NCBI RefSeq assembly: GCF_030317035.1
Contig: NZ_JASZYK010000006.1
Coordinates: forward strand, 1-64,000
DNA: 64,000 nt
Source: Variovorax sp. J22G73
GTDB lineage: Bacteria; Pseudomonadota; Gammaproteobacteria; Burkholderiales; Burkholderiaceae_C
Direction: 5' to 3'
The stretch's first letter is position 1. Every line of letters begins with the position of its first letter. Under the pieces are notes generated by a model. The model saw only the letters and a program-made list of their open reading frames with translations, had not been told where the DNA came from and ran no database searches. Below are positions 13,717-22,440 of this stretch, piece by piece. The position numbers and the translations under genes are program-made.

Positions 13717-15852
13717 TCACCGCCAGGCGGCGCGCATCCGGTTGCGCAGGTCGATCACCGCGCTCGGCGGCGGCACCGCCGGCGGACGTTCGGGCGGGGG
13801 CGGCCAGGTCTGTTGATCGAAGCCCGCCAGGTCGGCATCGGCGATGAAGCGCGTGCGGTTGGCGTACAGGTGCCGGTCGCCGCGCGCGGCCTGCTGCGTG
13901 ACGTAGAAGCGCTGCGGCACCAGCAGGTGCAGGTGGTCGCGCGCCCGGGTCATGGCCACGTAGAGCAGCCGGCGCTCTTCTTCCAGCTCCTGCGCGCCCT
14001 GCGCCACGTCGGCCGGCATGCAGCCGTCGACCACGTTGAGCACGTGCACCGAATTCCATTCCTGCCCCTTGGCCGAGTGGATGGTCGAGAGGATCAGGTA
14101 GTCCTCGTCGAGCAGCGGCGGGCCGGGGCGGTCGCTGGTGGCGTCGGGTGGGTCGAGCGTGAGCTCGGTGAGAAAGCGCTCGCGCGAGCCGTAGCCGGCG
14201 GCGAGCCGCGCGAGCTGCTCCACGTCGGCGCGACGCACGCCGGAGGTGTCTTCGTACAGCCGCTCCAGGTGCGGCTGGTACCAGCGCATGGCCACCTCCA
14301 CGTCGGCCGGCCACTGCAACGCAGGCGTGCGCAGCGCGGCGTAGGTTTCGGCGAATTCGGTCCACTGCGCGCGCGCGGCGGCGGGCGGCACGAAGTCGCG
14401 CACCGCCGCCGCCGGGTCGGCGGCCTTGTCCATCGCGTCGAGCAGCCGCGCGCCCGTGGCGGGCCCGATGCCCGGAATGAGCTGCGTCACCCGAAAGCCC
14501 GCCATGCGCCCGCGCGGGTTCTGCGCAAAGCGCAGCACTGCCAGCAGGTCTTTCACGTGCGAGGCCTCCAGGAACTTGAGCCCGCCGAACTTCACGAAGG
14601 GAATGTTGCGCCGCGCCAGCTCCAGCTCGAGCCCCGCGCTGTGCGACGAGGTGCGAAACAGCACCGCCTGCGACTTCAGCGCCAGCCCGCCCTCGCGGTG
14701 CGCCAGCACCTTGTCGGCCACCCAGCGCGCCTGCCCCGCCTCGTCGGCCACCAGCACCAGCAGCGGCTTGCCCGCCGACGGCTTGTCGGTCCACAGCGTC
14801 TTGGCATGCCGCTCGGCGGCCTGCGCGATCACGCGGTTCGACACGTCGAGGATGGGCTGCGTCGAGCGGTAGTTGCGCTCCAGCGTGACCACGCGCGCCG
14901 CCTGCGTGAACTGCGACGGAAAGTCGAGGATGTTGCGCACCGTGGCGCCACGGAACGAGTAGATCGACTGCGCGTCGTCGCCCACCACCGTCACGCCGCG
15001 CCCGTCGGGCTTGAGCCCCAGCAGGATGGAGGCCTGCAGCAGGTTGGTGTCCTGGTATTCGTCGATGAGCACATGGTCGAAGCGCCCGCCCATCTGCGCG
15101 GCCAGCGCGGGCTCGGCGGCCACCTCGGCCCAGTAGAGCAGCAGGTCGTCGTAGTCGAGCACGTTCTGCTGCTGCTTGGCCTCCACGTAGGCGCCGAACA
15201 GCTTCTTGAGCTCGGCCTCCCATTCGGCGCACCAGGGGAACGAGTCCTTGAGCACCTGCCCCAGCGCCGCGCGCGTGTTCACGCAGCGCGAGTAGATCGA
15301 CAGGCAGGTGCCCTTGCGCGGAAAGCGGTTCACGGTGGACGACAGGCCCAGCTCGTGGCGCACCAGCCCCATCAGGTCTTCGGCGTCGCCGCGGTCGTGG
15401 ATGGTGAAGTTCTCGTCCAGCCCGATCTGCGGGGCGTACTCGCGCAACAGCCGCGCGCCGATGCCATGGAAGGTGCCGGCCTACGGCAGCACGGGCGGCG
15501 CCTCGGACTTCAGGCCCAGCACCTTGGCCAGCACCTGGCCGGCGCGGCGTTCCATTTCCTGCGCCGCGCGGCGCGAGAAGGTCAGCAGCAGCAGGCGCTG
15601 CGGATCGACACCGCCAGCAATGAGGTGCGCCACGCGGTGCGCCAATGTGCTGGTCTTGCCCGAGCCGGCGCCGGCGATGACGAGCAGGGGACGCTCGTCG
15701 CCCTTGTCGCGCTCGGCATGGCCGATGGCGGCTCCCACGCCATGCTCCACCGCTGCGCGCTGCGCCTCGTTGAGCGTGGACAGCGCGGCGGCCAGGCGCT
15801 CGGCCTGGGTCTTCGGCGCGGAAGGGAAAACGGGGAGCGCAGTGGTCTGCAT
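13717..15852 (-). pseudogene. uvrD: UvrD/Rep-family ATP-dependent DNA helicase, interrupted by one amber codon
   Basis: This is a superfamily 1A helicase of DNA repair, 711 codons from the ATG at 15852. The N-terminal part (123 codons) has the Walker A motif AGAGSGKT near residues 60-67 and motif Ia TFSRRAA. At codon 124 (15481-15483) there is an in-frame TAG. The same frame then continues without shift as AGTFHGIGARLLREYA (motif Ib), DEYQDT (motif II), DDAQSIYSFRGA (motif III), NYRST and VAMTRARD (motif VI) to the stop at 13717. The context L-P-stop-A-G-T-F-H suggests TAC or TAT (Tyr) changed to TAG. The downstream part lacks the P-loop and could not act alone. It is either a real nonsense allele or a single-base sequence error. 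A LexA-like site precedes the start. Confidence 0.85.
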
Positions 15853-15866
15853 GGCGCACGACTTTA

Positions 15867-15882
15867 CTGTATGTCCGTCCAG
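15867..15882. promoter_or_regulatory. LexA-box-like site upstream of the uvrD-type gene
   Basis: CTGTATGTCCGTCCAG matches the CTGT-N8-ACAG core of the E. coli-type SOS box at seven of eight positions. It lies 15-30 nt upstream of the helicase start. E. coli uvrD is LexA-controlled, so the position is meaningful, but a single near-match by eye is weak evidence. Confidence 0.4.
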
Positions 15883-15910
15883 TCCGGCCACCCCGGCGTC
15901 ATATGGCCGG

Positions 15911-16078
15911 TGACATAATCGCGCCTCGCTGCAACCGGAGATTCTTCCCATGGAAACCGCCCCGTCTCGGCAGCTTTCAACTCCCTTTCACTGACGCGAT
16001 TTTTCGCTCACGTCGGGCCCGGGAATTGAAAGCGCCCCCCTCCCCGCCCACGTTTCAGTCACACCCGGGAGTGAGCCC
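15911..16078 (+). promoter_or_regulatory. corA extended -10 promoter and structured 5' leader
   Basis: An extended -10, TGA-CATAAT (15911-15919), faces corA, giving a transcript start near 15,926 and a leader of about 150 nt. Within it, GCTTTCAA-C-TCCC (15973-15985) pairs with GGGA-A-TTGAAAGC (16021-16033): 12 of 13 pairs across a 35-nt loop. That loop can itself fold (GCGA/TCGC and GACG/CGTC pairs). The GGGAGTG ribosome site lies just before the corA ATG. The fold is suggestive of ion-responsive leader control of a Mg transporter; no known riboswitch class was recognised. Confidence 0.45.
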
Positions 16079-17065
16079 ATGCTCAATATCTTTACGCTCG
16101 CCAACGGCCGCCTCGTTCAGGAAGAGATCGAGGCGCTCGAAGAGCTCTCCAAGTTCCAGCCCATCTGGGTCGACCTCGAGTCGCCCACGCTCGAGGAAAA
16201 GCGCTGGATCAAGCAGTACTACGGCCTGTCGATCCCCGAAGACGCGATGGACGAGGACATCGAGGAGTCCGCCCGCTTCTACGAGGAAGACAACGGCGAA
16301 CTGCACATCCGCTCCGACTTCCTGATCGACGACGACGAAGACCCCCGCACCGTGCGCGTGGCCTTCATCCTCAACCAGCACAACACCGACCTGCGCAGCC
16401 GCGGCGTGCTGTTCTCGATCCACGATGAAGACGTGCCCGTGTTCCGCCTGCTGCGCATGCGCGCGCGCCGCGCCCCGGGGCTGATCGAGGACGCGAAGGA
16501 AGTGATGCTCAAGCTGTTCGACGCCGACGCCGAGTACTCGGCCGACACGCTGGAGAACATCTACGACGAGCTCGAAGTGGCCGGCAAGAAAGTGCTCTCG
16601 GGCAACGTCAGCGACGAGCTGGCCGGCGAGGTGCTGGGCGCCATCGCGCGGCAGGAAGACTTGAACGGCCGCATCCGCCGCAACGTGATGGACACGCGCC
16701 GCGCCGTGAGCTTCATGATGCGCAGCAAGATGCTCAACGCCGAGCAGTTCGAGGAAGCGCGCCAGATCCTGCGCGACATCGAGTCGCTGGACAACCACAC
16801 GGCCTTCCTGTTCGACAAGATCAACTTCCTGATGGATGCGACCGTCGGTTTCATCAACATCAACCAGAACAAGACCATCAAGATCTTCTCGGTGGCCAGC
16901 GTGGCGCTGCTGCCGCCCACGCTGATCGCGAGCATCTACGGCATGAACTTCAAGTTCATGCCCGAGCTCGACTGGTCGCTGGGCTACCCCTACGCGCTGG
17001 TGCTGATGGCGGCCAGCGCGCTGGGGCCGATGTGGTACTTCCGCCGGCGCGGCTGGCTGAAGTAA
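16079..17065 (+). CDS. corA: CorA family magnesium/cobalt transporter
   Basis: This pentameric inner membrane channel is for Mg2+ (also Co2+/Ni2+). The 328-aa protein has a long cytoplasmic N-domain rich in acidic helices and two C-terminal transmembrane helices (about 268-288 and 302-320). The family's selectivity motif YGMNF lies between them, followed by FMPELDW. The protein ends with the basic tail FRRRGWLK. Start MLNIFTLANGR follows GGGAGTGAGCCC. It is divergent from the uvrD-type gene over 226 nt. Confidence 0.94.
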   Translation: MLNIFTLANGRLVQEEIEALEELSKFQPIWVDLESPTLEEKRWIKQYYGLSIPEDAMDEDIEESARFYEEDNGELHIRSDFLIDDDEDPRTVRVAFILNQHNTDLRSRGVLFSIHDEDVPVFRLLRMRARRAPGLIEDAKEVMLKLFDADAEYSADTLENIYDELEVAGKKVLSGNVSDELAGEVLGAIARQEDLNGRIRRNVMDTRRAVSFMMRSKMLNAEQFEEARQILRDIESLDNHTAFLFDKINFLMDATVGFININQNKTIKIFSVASVALLPPTLIASIYGMNFKFMPELDWSLGYPYALVLMAASALGPMWYFRRRGWLK

Positions 17066-17136
17066 CGCGCACCGCCCGCGCAGCGCAAGCGCGGGGACAC
17101 CGGGTGTAGAGTGGCTGCCGACCCGGAGAGCCCCCC

Positions 17137-17892
17137 GTGCGCAGACTTCGCTTCCTCACCAACCGCCACCGCGCGCCGTCCACCAACATCGCGCTCGGCC
17201 TGCTGCTGGCCTTCAATGCCGGCGCCGTGAACGCGGGCGGCTTCCTCGTGCTGCACATGTACACCTCGCACATGACCGGCTTCGCCTCGCAGCTGGCCGA
17301 CGGCATGGTGCTGGGCAACCTCACGCTGCTGCTGAACGCGCTGGGCGCCATCCTCGCGTTCGTGAGCGGCGCCGCGGTGTGCGCGGTGCTGGTCAACTGG
17401 GGCCGGCAGCACCGCATGCACGGCGTGTATGCGCTGCCGCTGGTGCTGGAGGCGGCGCTGATGTTCCCCTTCGGCCTCATGGGCGCCATCACGCTCACCT
17501 GGGCCACGCCGTTCGCGGTGCCGCTCACGGTGCTGCTGCTGTCCTTCATCATGGGCCTGCAGAACGCGGTGGCGTCGAAGACCTCGGGCGGCAGCATCCG
17601 CACCACGCACATGACCGGCAACATCACCGACATGGGCATCGAGATCGGCAAGATGCTCTACTGGAACGGCCGCGCCAGGCAAGACACGACGGCGGTGCGC
17701 CACGACCGCGCCCGCATGCGCCGCGCCGGCGGGCTGGTCGGCATGTTCGTGCTCGGCGGCGCAATGGGCGCGCTGGGCTTCAAGTACGTCGGCTTCGTGT
17801 GCGTGGTGCCGCTGGCCGCCTTGCTGCTCGCGCTGTCGATTCCGCCGCTGCTGCGCGACATTCCGCGCCGCAGGGCCGCCCCGCTCAGCTGA
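17137..17892 (+). CDS. DUF1275 (YoaK-type) membrane protein
   Basis: This 251-aa inner membrane protein has about six hydrophobic segments. Conserved blocks include AFNAGAVNAGGFL, YTSHMTGFASQLADG and MGLQNAVASKTSGGSIRTTHMTGN, the duplicated TSHMTG/TTHMTGN pattern that defines DUF1275. Its substrate is unknown; distant relation to transporters has been proposed. The start is GTG at 17137, preceded by CGGAGAG. Its last codons overlap the end of the convergent mtnN gene by 8 nt. Confidence 0.85.
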   Translation: MRRLRFLTNRHRAPSTNIALGLLLAFNAGAVNAGGFLVLHMYTSHMTGFASQLADGMVLGNLTLLLNALGAILAFVSGAAVCAVLVNWGRQHRMHGVYALPLVLEAALMFPFGLMGAITLTWATPFAVPLTVLLLSFIMGLQNAVASKTSGGSIRTTHMTGNITDMGIEIGKMLYWNGRARQDTTAVRHDRARMRRAGGLVGMFVLGGAMGALGFKYVGFVCVVPLAALLLALSIPPLLRDIPRRRAAPLS

Positions 17893-18661
17893 GCGCCGGC
17901 AGCGTGGCCAGCCAGGCGCCGACCAGCGCCAGGCTGTAGCGGCTGGCCACCACGGCCACGAAGCGCGCGAAGTCGCCATGCGCCGCGTCGTCGGCCCGGT
18001 CGGAAATGGTGCGCATCGCCGCGAAGGGCACGCCGTAGTCGTGGCACACCTGCGCCACGGCCGCCCCCTCCATCTCGACGGCGAGCGCGTCGGGCAACTC
18101 GCGCTGCAGCGCCGCGCTCTCCGCCGTGGTCGAGACGAAGCGGTCGCCGCTCACCAGCAGCCCGCGATGCACCCGGGGCGACGACAGGCCGAACTCGTCG
18201 ACGCCCTCCTGCCCGATCAACGCCACCGGGTCGCGCAGCACGTTCGTGACGACCTGCGCCAGCGCATCGCTGATCGCGGCATCGGCCGCGAAGCGCGACA
18301 GCCCCATCAGCGGCACCTCGTGCTTCGGAAAGATCGGCGATGCGTCCATGTCGTGCTGCAGCAGCTCGGTCGCGACCACCACGTCGCCCACGTTCACGCC
18401 GGGCGCCAGTCCGCCCGCCACGCCGGTGAACACGATGGCCCGCACGCCGAAGCGTTCGAGCAGCACCGTGGCCGTGACCGCCGCCGCGACCTTGCCGATG
18501 CGCGACAGCACCGCGACCACCGGCTGGCCGTGCAGATGGCCGACCCAGAAGTCACGCCCCGCGACGCGCACGCGCTGCTCGTCGGGCATGAGCGCAAGCA
18601 GCGCGCCCAGCTCCTGCTGCATGGCCGCGACGATGGCAACAGGAGCGGCTGGACCGGCCAT
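17885..18661 (-). CDS. mtnN: 5'-methylthioadenosine/S-adenosylhomocysteine nucleosidase
   Basis: MtnN cleaves MTA and SAH to adenine and the thioribose or ribosyl-homocysteine moiety. The 258-aa product contains FTGVAGGLAPGVNVGDVVVA, the substrate-binding VEMEGAAVAQV and the catalytic aspartate region RTISDRADD. It starts 4 nt after the dppA stop codon, so it looks like the last gene of dppBCDFA-mtnN. That linkage is unusual; mtnN is normally unlinked to peptide transport. Phosphorylase-superfamily relatives are possible, but the motifs favour MtnN. Confidence 0.88.
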   Translation of the reverse strand: MAGPAAPVAIVAAMQQELGALLALMPDEQRVRVAGRDFWVGHLHGQPVVAVLSRIGKVAAAVTATVLLERFGVRAIVFTGVAGGLAPGVNVGDVVVATELLQHDMDASPIFPKHEVPLMGLSRFAADAAISDALAQVVTNVLRDPVALIGQEGVDEFGLSSPRVHRGLLVSGDRFVSTTAESAALQRELPDALAVEMEGAAVAQVCHDYGVPFAAMRTISDRADDAAHGDFARFVAVVASRYSLALVGAWLATLPALS

Positions 18662-18665
18662 GCGC

Positions 18666-20303
18666 TTACTTCATGTCCACGCCGTAGAACGTATGGCGCC
18701 CGAAGGGGCTCAGCTTGAAGTCGACCACCTCCTTGCGCACCGGCTTCAGCTGCACCGCGTGCGCGATGGTGAACCACGGCGCCTGTTCCTTGAAGATCAC
18801 CTGCGCCTTCTTGTAGAGCGCGTCGCGGTCGGCCTGCTTGGTCGTGCTCTTGGCCTTCACCACCAGGTCTTCGTACGGCTGGTAGCAGAACTTCGACACG
18901 TTGCTGCCGCTGGCCGACTTGGCCGATGCGCAGCCCAGCAGCGTGTAGAGGAAGTTGTCCGGGTCGCCGTTGTCGCCGGTCCAGCCCATCATGCCCATCT
19001 GGTGCTCGCCGGCCTGCAGGCGCTTGCGGTACTCGCCCCATTCGAAGCTCTTGATCTCGGCCTTCACGTTGACCTTGGCCAGATCGGCCTGCATCAGCTC
19101 GGCGATGCGCTTGGCGTTCGGGTTGTACGGGCGCTGCACGGGCATGGCCCACAGGTCGGTGGAGAAGCCGTCGGGGAAGCCGGCTTGCGCCAGCAGCTTC
19201 TTGGCGGCTTCGGGGTCGTAGGGGTCGTCCTTCACGGCGTCGTTGTAGGACCACATGCTCGGCGGAATCGGGTTCTTCGCGGCCACGCCGGTCGACAGGT
19301 ACACGCCGTCGATGATGGCTTTCTTGTTGATCGCCATGCTCACCGCCTTGCGCACGCGCACGTCGTCGAATGGCTTCTTGGTGGTGTTGAAAGACAGGTA
19401 GCCCACGTTCAGGCCGGGCTGCTCCAGCACCTGCACGTTCGGGTCCTTGCGGATCGCGTCGAGGTCGGCCGGGTTGGGGTACGGCATGACATGGCACTCG
19501 CCCTTTTGCAGCTTGGCCCAGCGCACCGAGGCATCGGGCGTGATCGCGAACACCAGGTCGTCGATCTTCGCCTTGCCGCCCCAGTACTGCGGGAAGGCCT
19601 TGAAGCGGATGATCGCGTCCTTCTGGTACTGCACCAGGTAGAAGGGGCCCGTGCCGATCGGGTCCTGGTCGACCTTCTCGGGCGTGCCGGCCTTCAGCAT
19701 GGCGATGGCGTATTCCTTCGACTGGATGCCCGCGTACTGCATGGCCAGGTTCGCGAGGAACGGCGCCTCGGGCTGGTTGAGCACGATCTTCACCGTGTAG
19801 TCGTCCACGCGGTCCACCGTCTTCAGCAGCTTGGGCATGCCCATGTCGTTGAAGTAGGAGTGGTTCTGGCTCGTCACCTTGAAGAAGGGGTCGCTCTCCT
19901 TCCACTGGCGCTCGAGCATGAAGATGAAGTCGTCGGCGTTGAAGTCGCGCGTGGGCTTGAAGCTCTTGCTGGTGGTGTGCCACTTCACGCCCTTGCGCAG
20001 GTGGAAGGTGTACTGCGTGCCGTCGGCGGAAATGTCCCATTTCTCGGCCAGGCCCGGCACGACCTTGGTGCCCCCGCGCTCGAACTCGACGATGGTGTTG
20101 TAGACCTGCGTGGTCACGTCGAACGAGGTGCCGGTGGTGTTCATGCCCGGGTAGAAGTTCTCGGGGCTGCCTTCGGAGCAATACACCAGCGTCTTGGCGG
20201 ACACGGCGCCGCAGGCCAGGCTCAGGGCCACGGCGGCGAGCGCGGTCGGTGCCAGCAGCGCAAGCTTTCGTGGGCGGCGCGAAACGGTGGACTGGGGCTT
20301 CAT
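18666..20303 (-). CDS. dppA: Dipeptide/oligopeptide ABC transporter, periplasmic binding protein
   Basis: This is a family 5 solute-binding protein of 545 aa. A signal peptide is visible: basic start MKPQSTVSRRPRK, hydrophobic core, cleavage after AVSA at residue 36. The mature protein begins KTLVYCSEGSPENFYP, as in DppA. A later segment GTGPFYLVQYQKD and the Asp-rich DNGDPDNFLY region are typical of dipeptide binders. The ATG at 20303 has AAGGAG 7 nt upstream and was preferred over 20321. It follows dppF by 45 nt. A haem or opine ligand cannot be excluded. Confidence 0.9.
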   Translation of the reverse strand: MKPQSTVSRRPRKLALLAPTALAAVALSLACGAVSAKTLVYCSEGSPENFYPGMNTTGTSFDVTTQVYNTIVEFERGGTKVVPGLAEKWDISADGTQYTFHLRKGVKWHTTSKSFKPTRDFNADDFIFMLERQWKESDPFFKVTSQNHSYFNDMGMPKLLKTVDRVDDYTVKIVLNQPEAPFLANLAMQYAGIQSKEYAIAMLKAGTPEKVDQDPIGTGPFYLVQYQKDAIIRFKAFPQYWGGKAKIDDLVFAITPDASVRWAKLQKGECHVMPYPNPADLDAIRKDPNVQVLEQPGLNVGYLSFNTTKKPFDDVRVRKAVSMAINKKAIIDGVYLSTGVAAKNPIPPSMWSYNDAVKDDPYDPEAAKKLLAQAGFPDGFSTDLWAMPVQRPYNPNAKRIAELMQADLAKVNVKAEIKSFEWGEYRKRLQAGEHQMGMMGWTGDNGDPDNFLYTLLGCASAKSASGSNVSKFCYQPYEDLVVKAKSTTKQADRDALYKKAQVIFKEQAPWFTIAHAVQLKPVRKEVVDFKLSPFGRHTFYGVDMK

Positions 20304-20348
20304 GTCGACTCCTTGAAACACGGTTGAAAAAGTGAAAACAGGCGGCCC

Positions 20349-21392
20349 TCAGGCGGTCGCCGCCATCGGGACATCGGCGCGCACCACCGGCGCGCCCTCG
20401 AGAAACTGCTCGGCGAAATGGCAGGCCACCTGCCGCTCGTCGAGCATGCGCAGCAGCGGCCGCTCTTCGCGGCAGCGCGGCGCCACATGCGGGCAGCGCG
20501 TGTTGAACACGCAGCCCGTGGGCGGGTTCAGCGGCGACGGCAGCTCGCCCTTGAGCACGATGCGCTGGCTGCTGAGCCCCGGGGTGGAGGCCAGCAGCGC
20601 CTGCGTGTACGGGTGCAGCGGCCGCGCGAAGATGCGCGCCTTCGGCCCCTGCTCCACCGCATGGCCCAGGTACATCACGAGCACGTCGTGCGCGATGTGG
20701 CGCACCACGCCGAGGTCGTGCGAGATGAAGAGGTACGCCAGCCCCAGCTCGGCCTGCAGGTCGGCCAGCAGGTTGAGCACCTGTGCCTGGATCGACACGT
20801 CGAGCGCCGACACCGGCTCGTCGGCCACCAGCAGGCGCGGCGACAGCATGAGCGCGCGCGCGATCGCGATGCGCTGGCGCTGGCCGCCGGAGAACATGTG
20901 CGGATAGCGGTTGGCGTACTCGGGCCGCAGGCCCACGCGCGCGAGCATGTCGCGCGCCCTGGCGGCGCGCTCGGCCTTGCCCAGCGTGGTGTTGATGGCC
21001 AGCGGGTCTTCGAGCACCGCCGAGATCTTCTTGCGCGGGTTGAGCGAGCCATACGGGTTCTGGAACACCAGCTGCACGGCCTGGCGCAGCTCGCGCTTGC
21101 GGTCTTGCGGCGTGTCGACCGCGTCGGCGTTGACCAGCGTGAGCTGGCCGGCCGTGGGCTTCTCGATGAGCGCGACCATGCGCGCCAGCGTCGACTTGCC
21201 GCAGCCCGACTCGCCCACCACGGCCAGCGTGCGGCCGCGCTCGATGCGAAAGGAGATGTCGCCCACCGCGCGCAGGTGCGCGGGCGCGCGGAACATGCCG
21301 CGGCGGATGTCGTAGGTGCGCTGCAGGTTGCGGGCTTCGACGACCACGTCGGTGGATGCGTCAGCAGATACGTCGGTCGATGCGCCGGTCAT
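20349..21392 (-). CDS. dppF: Peptide ABC transporter ATP-binding protein DppF
   Basis: This 347-aa ATPase pairs with DppD to power peptide import. Walker A GESGCGKST, signature FSGGQRQRIAIARAL, Walker B LLVADEPVSALD and the H-loop ISHDLG are all present. The C-terminal oligopeptide-transporter extension has a cysteine cluster (GCVFNTRCPHVAPRC) typical of DppD/F and likely to bind an iron-sulfur cluster. The start overlaps the dppD stop by ATGA and has GGAGGTG upstream. The N-terminus has a short repetitive stretch (GASTDVSADASTDV). Confidence 0.93.
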   Translation of the reverse strand: MTGASTDVSADASTDVVVEARNLQRTYDIRRGMFRAPAHLRAVGDISFRIERGRTLAVVGESGCGKSTLARMVALIEKPTAGQLTLVNADAVDTPQDRKRELRQAVQLVFQNPYGSLNPRKKISAVLEDPLAINTTLGKAERAARARDMLARVGLRPEYANRYPHMFSGGQRQRIAIARALMLSPRLLVADEPVSALDVSIQAQVLNLLADLQAELGLAYLFISHDLGVVRHIAHDVLVMYLGHAVEQGPKARIFARPLHPYTQALLASTPGLSSQRIVLKGELPSPLNPPTGCVFNTRCPHVAPRCREERPLLRMLDERQVACHFAEQFLEGAPVVRADVPMAATA

Positions 21393-22423
21393 GGCATCAC
21401 CTCCGCCACCTGTTGTCGCGGCGGGTCTTGCGCGATGGCGGCCAGGCGCCCCGGCTCGCCGAGCGGAAAGTGGCAACGCACCTGGGCACCTTGCGTACCG
21501 TGCACCTCGCGCAACGTCGGACGCACTTGGCACGCACGCTCCGTCACGTAGCCGCAGCGCGGCGCGAACAGGCAGCCCGCGGGCCGGTCGTGCACGCCGG
21601 GCACCACGCCGCTGATGGTGGCCAGCCGGCCTTCGGGCGCGGCGCGCTCGGGCAATGCGGCGAGCAGGGCCTCGGTGTACGGATGCTGCGGCGACGCGAA
21701 GAGCCGGTCCACGCGCTGGTGCTCCATCACCTGCCCCGCATACATCACGGCGATGCGCTGCGCCATTTCGCTCACCACGCCCATGTTGTGCGTGATGAGC
21801 ACCAGCGCCATGCCGCGCTCCTTCTGCAGGTCGCGCAGCAGGTCGAGAATCTGTGCCTGGATGGTCACGTCCAGCGCGGTGGTGGGTTCGTCGGCGATCA
21901 GCAGGCGCGGGTTGCAGGCGATGGCCATGGCGATCATCACGCGCTGGTTCATGCCGCCCGAGAGCTGGTGCGGGTAGCTGCCCAGGCGCGACGACGCAGC
22001 CGGAATGCCGACCTGCTCCAGCAGCTCGGTCGCGCGCTTCTTCGCCTCGCGCTTGTCGAGCTTCAGGTGCAGCCGCAGCGTTTCCATCAGCTGGAAGCCG
22101 ATGGTGAAGCAGGGGTTGAGGCTGGTGGTCGGCTCCTGGAAGATCATCGCGACCTCCTTGCCGACCAGCGCGCGGCGCGCCTTGTCGGAAATGCCCAGCA
22201 GCTCCTTGCCCGCGAAGCGCATGTGGTCCGCGCGCACGCGGCCCGGAAAGCCGACCAGGCCCATCAGCGCCATCATCGTCACGCTCTTGCCCGAGCCCGA
22301 CTCGCCGACGATGCCGAGCACCTCGCCCTCTTCGAGCGTGAGGCTCACACCGTCGACCGCATGCAGCACGCCGCCTTGGGTCGGGAACTCGACGTGCAGG
22401 TCTTTTATGTCCAGCAAAGGCAT
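21389..22423 (-). CDS. dppD: Peptide ABC transporter ATP-binding protein DppD
   Basis: This 344-aa ATPase has Walker A GESGSGKS, signature LSGGMNQRVMIAMAI, Walker B LLIADEPTTALD and H-loop ITHNMG. The C-terminal cysteine motif (GCLFAPRCGYVTERAC) matches the DppD/OppD extension. AAGGAAAG lies upstream of the ATG, 17 nt after the dppC stop. It is translationally coupled to dppF by an ATGA overlap. Confidence 0.93.
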   Translation of the reverse strand: MPLLDIKDLHVEFPTQGGVLHAVDGVSLTLEEGEVLGIVGESGSGKSVTMMALMGLVGFPGRVRADHMRFAGKELLGISDKARRALVGKEVAMIFQEPTTSLNPCFTIGFQLMETLRLHLKLDKREAKKRATELLEQVGIPAASSRLGSYPHQLSGGMNQRVMIAMAIACNPRLLIADEPTTALDVTIQAQILDLLRDLQKERGMALVLITHNMGVVSEMAQRIAVMYAGQVMEHQRVDRLFASPQHPYTEALLAALPERAAPEGRLATISGVVPGVHDRPAGCLFAPRCGYVTERACQVRPTLREVHGTQGAQVRCHFPLGEPGRLAAIAQDPPRQQVAEVMP

Positions 22424-22440
22424 CTTGTCTTTCCTTTGCC

